Source of the DNA: Bacteroidales bacterium
GTDB lineage: Bacteria; Bacteroidota; Bacteroidia; Bacteroidales; UBA1715
Length of the DNA stretch: 64,000 nt
Reading direction: 5' to 3'
Assembly: GCA_016714605.1 (NCBI GenBank)
Contig: JADKDL010000002.1
Span: 400,881-464,880, forward strand
Shown here: positions 60,572-64,000 of the stretch, in pieces
Layout of the letters: every line of letters begins with the position of its first letter
Numbering within the stretch: the stretch's first letter is position 1
The notes under the pieces: model-generated
Database searches by the model: none
What the model saw: the letters and a program-made list of their open reading frames with translations, nothing else
What the model was told of the DNA's origin: nothing
Translations under genes and position numbers: made by a program

Positions 60572-60619
60572 AGTTAATATTTTTATACTAAATTTAATCT
60601 ACATTTAATAAAATTTTCA

Positions 60620-60844
60620 ATGTTTAAAGCTATAAAGAAAGCATATTTATTCTATTATACCGGATTTTCGGAAATGAATAAATTAGGTAAAACGCTTTGG
60701 ATAATAATATTATTGAAGCTTTTTATTATGTTTGCAATATTAAAACTTTTTTTCTTCTCAAATTATTTGAATTCGAATTACAAAACAGAAGATGAGAAAG
60801 CAACATATATTATAGAGTCATTAACAAATAAAACGATAGAATAA
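60620..60844 (+). CDS. DUF4492 small membrane protein
   Basis: 74 residues: FYYTGFSEMNKLGKTLWIII begins the conserved region, with one long membrane helix (LKLFIMFAILKLFFF). DUF4492 proteins are found directly in front of cydA in Bacteroidota; role unknown, perhaps in bd oxidase assembly. It ends one base before cydA's start, so it is in the same operon. Confidence 0.85.
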   Translation: MFKAIKKAYLFYYTGFSEMNKLGKTLWIIILLKLFIMFAILKLFFFSNYLNSNYKTEDEKATYIIESLTNKTIE

Positions 60845-60845
60845 C

Positions 60846-62389
60846 ATGCAAGAATTTGATATGCAGTTGGTTGACTGGTCAAGAGCTCAATTTGCATTAA
60901 CAGCAATGTACCATTGGTTGTTTGTACCGCTTACCTTAGGTATTACTTTCATAATTGCAATAATGGAAACAATCTATTATAAAACAGGCAATGAAGAATG
61001 GAAGCGAATTACAAAATTTTGGATGACACTATTTGGTGTAAACTTTGCAATTGGCGTTGCAACAGGAATTATACTTGAATTTGAATTTGGAACCAATTGG
61101 GCAAGATATTCGTGGATAGTTGGTGATATATTTGGAGCACCTCTGGCAATAGAAGGTATAATGGCATTCTTTTTAGAATCTACATTTATTGCTGTAATGT
61201 TTTTTGGATGGAATAGAGTAAGCCCAAAATTTCACTTAGTTTCTACATGGTTGGTGGCAATAGGATCAAACTTATCTGCACTTTGGATTTTGGTTGCAAA
61301 CGGTTGGATGCAAGCCCCTGTAGGTATGGAATTTAATCCGGATACTGCACGTAGCGAAATGGTTAATTTCTGGGAAGTATTATTTAATCCGAATGCGGTT
61401 CATAAATTCCTGCACACTCTTTCAAGTTCTTATGTTGTTGCTGCTTTATTTGTACTCGGTATTTCATGTTGGTTTCTTCTTAAGAAAAGAGAGCAATCAT
61501 TTGCAAAGAAAAGTATTGCAATAGCTTCAATTTTTGGACTTTTATCATCAATATTTGTAGCAACAACAGGCGACAGTTCTGCATATTCTCTTACTCAAAC
61601 ACAACCTATGAAATTGGCAGCCATGGAAGGTCTTTACGAAGGTCAAGAAAGTGCGGCACTCATAGTTGTAGGCGTTCTTAATCCGGAGAAGACAATTAGC
61701 AACGATGAAAATCCCTATTTGTTTAAGGTAAGCGTTCCCGGAATGCTTTCTATGTTGGCTTTTCGTACACCCGGTGCTTTTGTACCAGGAGTTCAAGATT
61801 TGATTTATGGAAATGAAAAATATGGAATAGAATCGGCTCAATCAAAAATAGATAAAGGTAAAATTGCTCTTAACGCACTTTACGATTACAAGAAATATAA
61901 AAAAGCAGGCGATACTTTACAATCAAAAGAAGCTCTACAGACCATGAGAAAACATTATGATTTTATAGGTTATGGTCACTTTTCTGATGTTGAAAATTTA
62001 ATTCCCAACATTCCAATTGTATTTTACAGTTTTCATATAATGGTGGCATTAGGAGGATTTTTCATATTTCTTTTCGCCTTTTTTATATGGTTAGTTTGGA
62101 AAGATAGCCTTTCAAAATACAAACTCGCATTGTATGTGTAGCATTATGGTCAATACCACTTGGATACTTAGCTTCTCAGCTAGGTTGGGTAGTAGCAGAA
62201 GTTGGTCGCCAACCATGGACAATACAAGACATTTTGCCTACAATGGCATCAACGTCGCATATATCAACAAGTTCAGTACAAATTACATTCTTCTTATTTG
62301 CTTCTCTGTTCACAATTTTACTTATTGCAGAAATAAGAATTATGATTAAACAAATAAAAAACGGACCTAAAGGAGGTGATCATGTTTAA
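60846..62389 (+). CDS. cydA: Cytochrome bd ubiquinol oxidase subunit I (one frameshift)
   Basis: About 515 residues with nine membrane helices. Motifs: DWSRAQFALTAMYHWLFVPL (haem b595 His), FGVNFAIGVATGI and WARYSWIVGDIFGAPLAIEG in the GWxxxxxGRQPW-type family, and at the end GWVVAEVGRQPW. A Q-loop segment (about 240-330) lies between. A break at 62138 (GTG TAG) joins the second frame VALWSIPLGYLASQLGW, ending GGDHV at 62389. It oxidises quinol and reduces O2 with high affinity and no proton pumping. ATG at 60846 is next to the DUF4492 stop. Confidence 0.93.
62369..62381 (+). promoter_or_regulatory. Extended Shine-Dalgarno site of cydB
   Basis: AAAGGAGGTGATC ends right at the cydB ATG (62382) and is, base for base, the complement of the conserved 16S rRNA 3' end GATCACCTCCTTT. 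The GGAGG spacer is 5 bases. It also encodes the CydA tail (KGGDH). It fixes the cydB start at 62382 rather than the GTG at 62376. Confidence 0.7.
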
Positions 62390-63512
62390 TGAAATTTCAT
62401 ACGAATTTTTACAACAGTATTGGTGGTTTATAGTTGCATTACTAGCAGCCGTACTAGTATTCCTGATGTTTGTTCAAGGATTGCAATCGCTTCTTTGGCA
62501 ACTAGGAAAAACCCAAACAGAGAGAACAATAATTCTGAATATCTCAGGTAAAAAATGGGAATTAGGATTCACTACATTAGTAACATTTGGCGGTGCATTT
62601 TTTGCATCTTTTCCTCTATTCTATGCCACCTCTTTTGGTGGAGCTTACTGGGTATGGATGATAATTTTATTTACTTTTATTGTTCAAGCTGTTTCATACG
62701 AATTCAGATCTAAAATGAATAATTTTCTTGGAAGCAAAATCTATGAACTTTTCCTCATAATTAATGGTTTTGTAGCTCCCGTTCTTATAGGAACAGCAGT
62801 AGCAACCTTTTTTACTGGTTCAGCCTTTTCTGTAGACATGATGAACATTCCACGCTGGCAACATAGTCTGCAAGGTCTAGAGGCAGCATTTAGCTTAACA
62901 AATTTATCGTTAGGATTAGCTGTTTTATTTCTTGTAAGAATAATGGGTTCACAGTTTCTAATAAAATCAACAGATGAAAAATCATTATTAGAAAAATGTT
63001 TTAAGCAGATAAAAATTGATGCTTCACTATTTTTACCATTCTTCTTATTTTTTGTTTTTAAAATCTTTTTAAACGATGGTTTTGCGGTTGATTCAGCTAC
63101 AGGAATAGTATCGATGGAACGTTTTAAATATTTAAATAACCTTATCGACATGCCAATTGTACTTATATTATTCCTTGTTGGAGTTTTATTGGTACTTTAT
63201 AGTATTTATTTAAGTGTATTTAAGAATAGTACAAAATCATTGTGGTTTAGCGGCTTAGGTACAGTATTCACGGTACTATCTTTATTCTTTATAACAGGCT
63301 TAAATAATACCGCTTATTATCCTTCTACATTTGACCTTCAAAGTTCTCTAACCATATACAACAGCTCATCGAGCGAATATACACTTACCGCGATGAGCTA
63401 TGTTTCGCTATTTATTCCGGTAGTTATATTTTATGTTTGGTATGTTTGGAAAGCAATGTCGAAACAGAAAGTGAATGCCGATAGTCTTAAAAACGAATCT
63501 CATACATATTAA
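62382..63512 (+). CDS. cydB: Cytochrome bd ubiquinol oxidase subunit II
   Basis: 376 residues, eight or nine membrane helices. It opens MFNEISYEFLQQYWWFIVAL. Family motifs are LGFTTLVTFGGAFFASFPLFYATSFGGAYW-type helices and WQHSLQGLEAAFSLTNLSLG. CydB pairs with CydA in the oxidase. Overlap of 8 bases with cydA gives translational coupling. It is intact. Confidence 0.92.
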   Translation: MFNEISYEFLQQYWWFIVALLAAVLVFLMFVQGLQSLLWQLGKTQTERTIILNISGKKWELGFTTLVTFGGAFFASFPLFYATSFGGAYWVWMIILFTFIVQAVSYEFRSKMNNFLGSKIYELFLIINGFVAPVLIGTAVATFFTGSAFSVDMMNIPRWQHSLQGLEAAFSLTNLSLGLAVLFLVRIMGSQFLIKSTDEKSLLEKCFKQIKIDASLFLPFFLFFVFKIFLNDGFAVDSATGIVSMERFKYLNNLIDMPIVLILFLVGVLLVLYSIYLSVFKNSTKSLWFSGLGTVFTVLSLFFITGLNNTAYYPSTFDLQSSLTIYNSSSSEYTLTAMSYVSLFIPVVIFYVWYVWKAMSKQKVNADSLKNESHTY

Positions 63513-63520
63513 AAAACATC

Positions 63521-63625
63521 ATGATTTATTTAACATCAATACTTTGGCTCTTAACATGGCCATTATTAATCTGGATATCATACATGTGTATTAAAATTTT
63601 CTTGAAAAAGAAACAAATATACTAA
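63521..63625 (+). CDS. 34-residue membrane protein, candidate third subunit of cytochrome bd (CydX/CydS-like)
   Basis: ATG at 63521, 8 bases after cydB stop; the sequence MIYLTSILWLLTWPLLIWIS forms one membrane helix and the tail YMCIKIFLKKKQIY is basic. E. coli CydX and Geobacillus CydS are also single-helix proteins of 30-40 residues encoded beside cydAB. There is no close sequence match that I can name, so this is by position, length and helix only. Aromatic W-rich start resembles CydX. Confidence 0.6.
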   Translation: MIYLTSILWLLTWPLLIWISYMCIKIFLKKKQIY

Positions 63626-63649
63626 GTCATTCTTACATCATAATCACAA

Positions 63650-64000
63650 ATGAATCCTTATTTACTGATTGGAGTAATTGTTCTTTATTTTGGTTTATTA
63701 TTTGTAATATCTGTTATTACATCTAAAAAAGCAGACAATAATAGTTTTTTCATAGGCAACAGACAGTCGCCATGGTATGTTGTGGCATTTGGAATGATAG
63801 GTGCTTCATTATCAGGCATCACATTCATTTCGGTTCCTGGGGCAGTAGGAAACTCAAATTGGTATTATTTTCAGATAGTTATAGGTTATCTGTTTGGTTA
63901 TTTAATAGTTGCGAATATACTGTTACCATTATATTACAAGTTAAATTTAATTTCAATTTATAAATACCTAGACAAAAGATTTGGCTTGCATTCATATAAG
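63650..64000 (+). CDS. Sodium:solute symporter family protein (3' partial)
   Basis: Reading frame from ATG at 63650 to the window end, 117 codons. It has the first three membrane helices of an SSS transporter: LIGVIVLYFGLLFVISVIT, then NSFFIGNRQSPWYVVAFGMI and LSGITFISVPGAVG, followed by ILLPLYYKLNLISIYKYL and DKRF, matching the YxYLxxRF motif. The substrate (sugar, sialate or other) cannot be told. No interruption in the visible part. Confidence 0.87.
   Translation, partial: MNPYLLIGVIVLYFGLLFVISVITSKKADNNSFFIGNRQSPWYVVAFGMIGASLSGITFISVPGAVGNSNWYYFQIVIGYLFGYLIVANILLPLYYKLNLISIYKYLDKRFGLHSYK

Overview
ORGANISM. The window looks like a low-GC member of Bacteroidota, probably an anaerobe or microaerophile from a Bacteroidales- or Marinilabiliales-like lineage; finer placement is not possible from sequence alone. 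The reasons are: type IX secretion sorting domains of both types (A and B) and SprB-type repeats; Bacteroidota-typical families (SiC/SiaB regulators, S46 dipeptidyl-peptidase, DUF4492 in front of cydAB, CbpA with CbpM, DUF2520); Bacteroidota-type promoters (TTTG-N18-TAnnTTTG); and almost no Shine-Dalgarno sites. SEQUENCE QUALITY. About half of the long genes, including essential ones (tsaD, ribH), are split by single-base indels, often in homopolymers. I read these as sequencing or assembly errors and annotate whole spans as one gene. LAYOUT. 1-5728: 3' part of a giant secreted Ig/PKD-repeat protein with a type B sorting domain and clearly higher GC than the rest. 5844-6909: recF. 6998-8808: a SiaB-type kinase with three SiaC-type (DUF1987) targets. 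9117-18443: tsaD, then tamB, nhaD and an exbB-exbD-tonB set. 19080-19993: an accessory patch with a 22-23 bp periodic repeat array, a hairpin, a GC-rich duplication and the internally deleted remnant of a PD-(D/E)XK-family transposase. 19997-24176: two metallopeptidases and a YihY membrane protein. 24546-26376: small secreted proteins and a lipoprotein. 26632-32136: a radical SAM protein, HU, tRNA-Arg and an AsmA-family protein. 32428-37085: a GAF/PAS sensor and a chemoreceptor. 37245-45004: TPR protein, ribH, LRR protein, then the run DUF2520 - kdsC-like - ubiA-like - maf - S46 peptidase. 45020-50128 (minus): phosphoketolase, PRC-barrel protein, CbpM and CbpA. 50484-54381 (minus): a type A T9SS cargo and a probable outer-membrane barrel. 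54527-60349 (minus): an oxygen-defence island. 60620-64000 (plus): DUF4492-cydA-cydB, a 34-residue candidate third subunit, and the start of a sodium:solute symporter. HOW IT FITS TOGETHER. The right end is coherent: a Fur/PerR-type regulator, ferritin, rubredoxin, flavodiiron protein, superoxide reductase and flavodoxin stand back to back with cytochrome bd. Together they would remove O2, superoxide and free iron in an organism that meets oxygen only occasionally. exbB-exbD-tonB energises outer-membrane uptake, tamB and the AsmA protein serve the envelope, and the T9SS cargoes decorate the surface. The most unusual items are the three-target SiaB module, the two intergenic periodic repeat arrays, the cydB ribosome-binding site with 13-nt complementarity to the 16S 3' end, and the small ORF after cydB.
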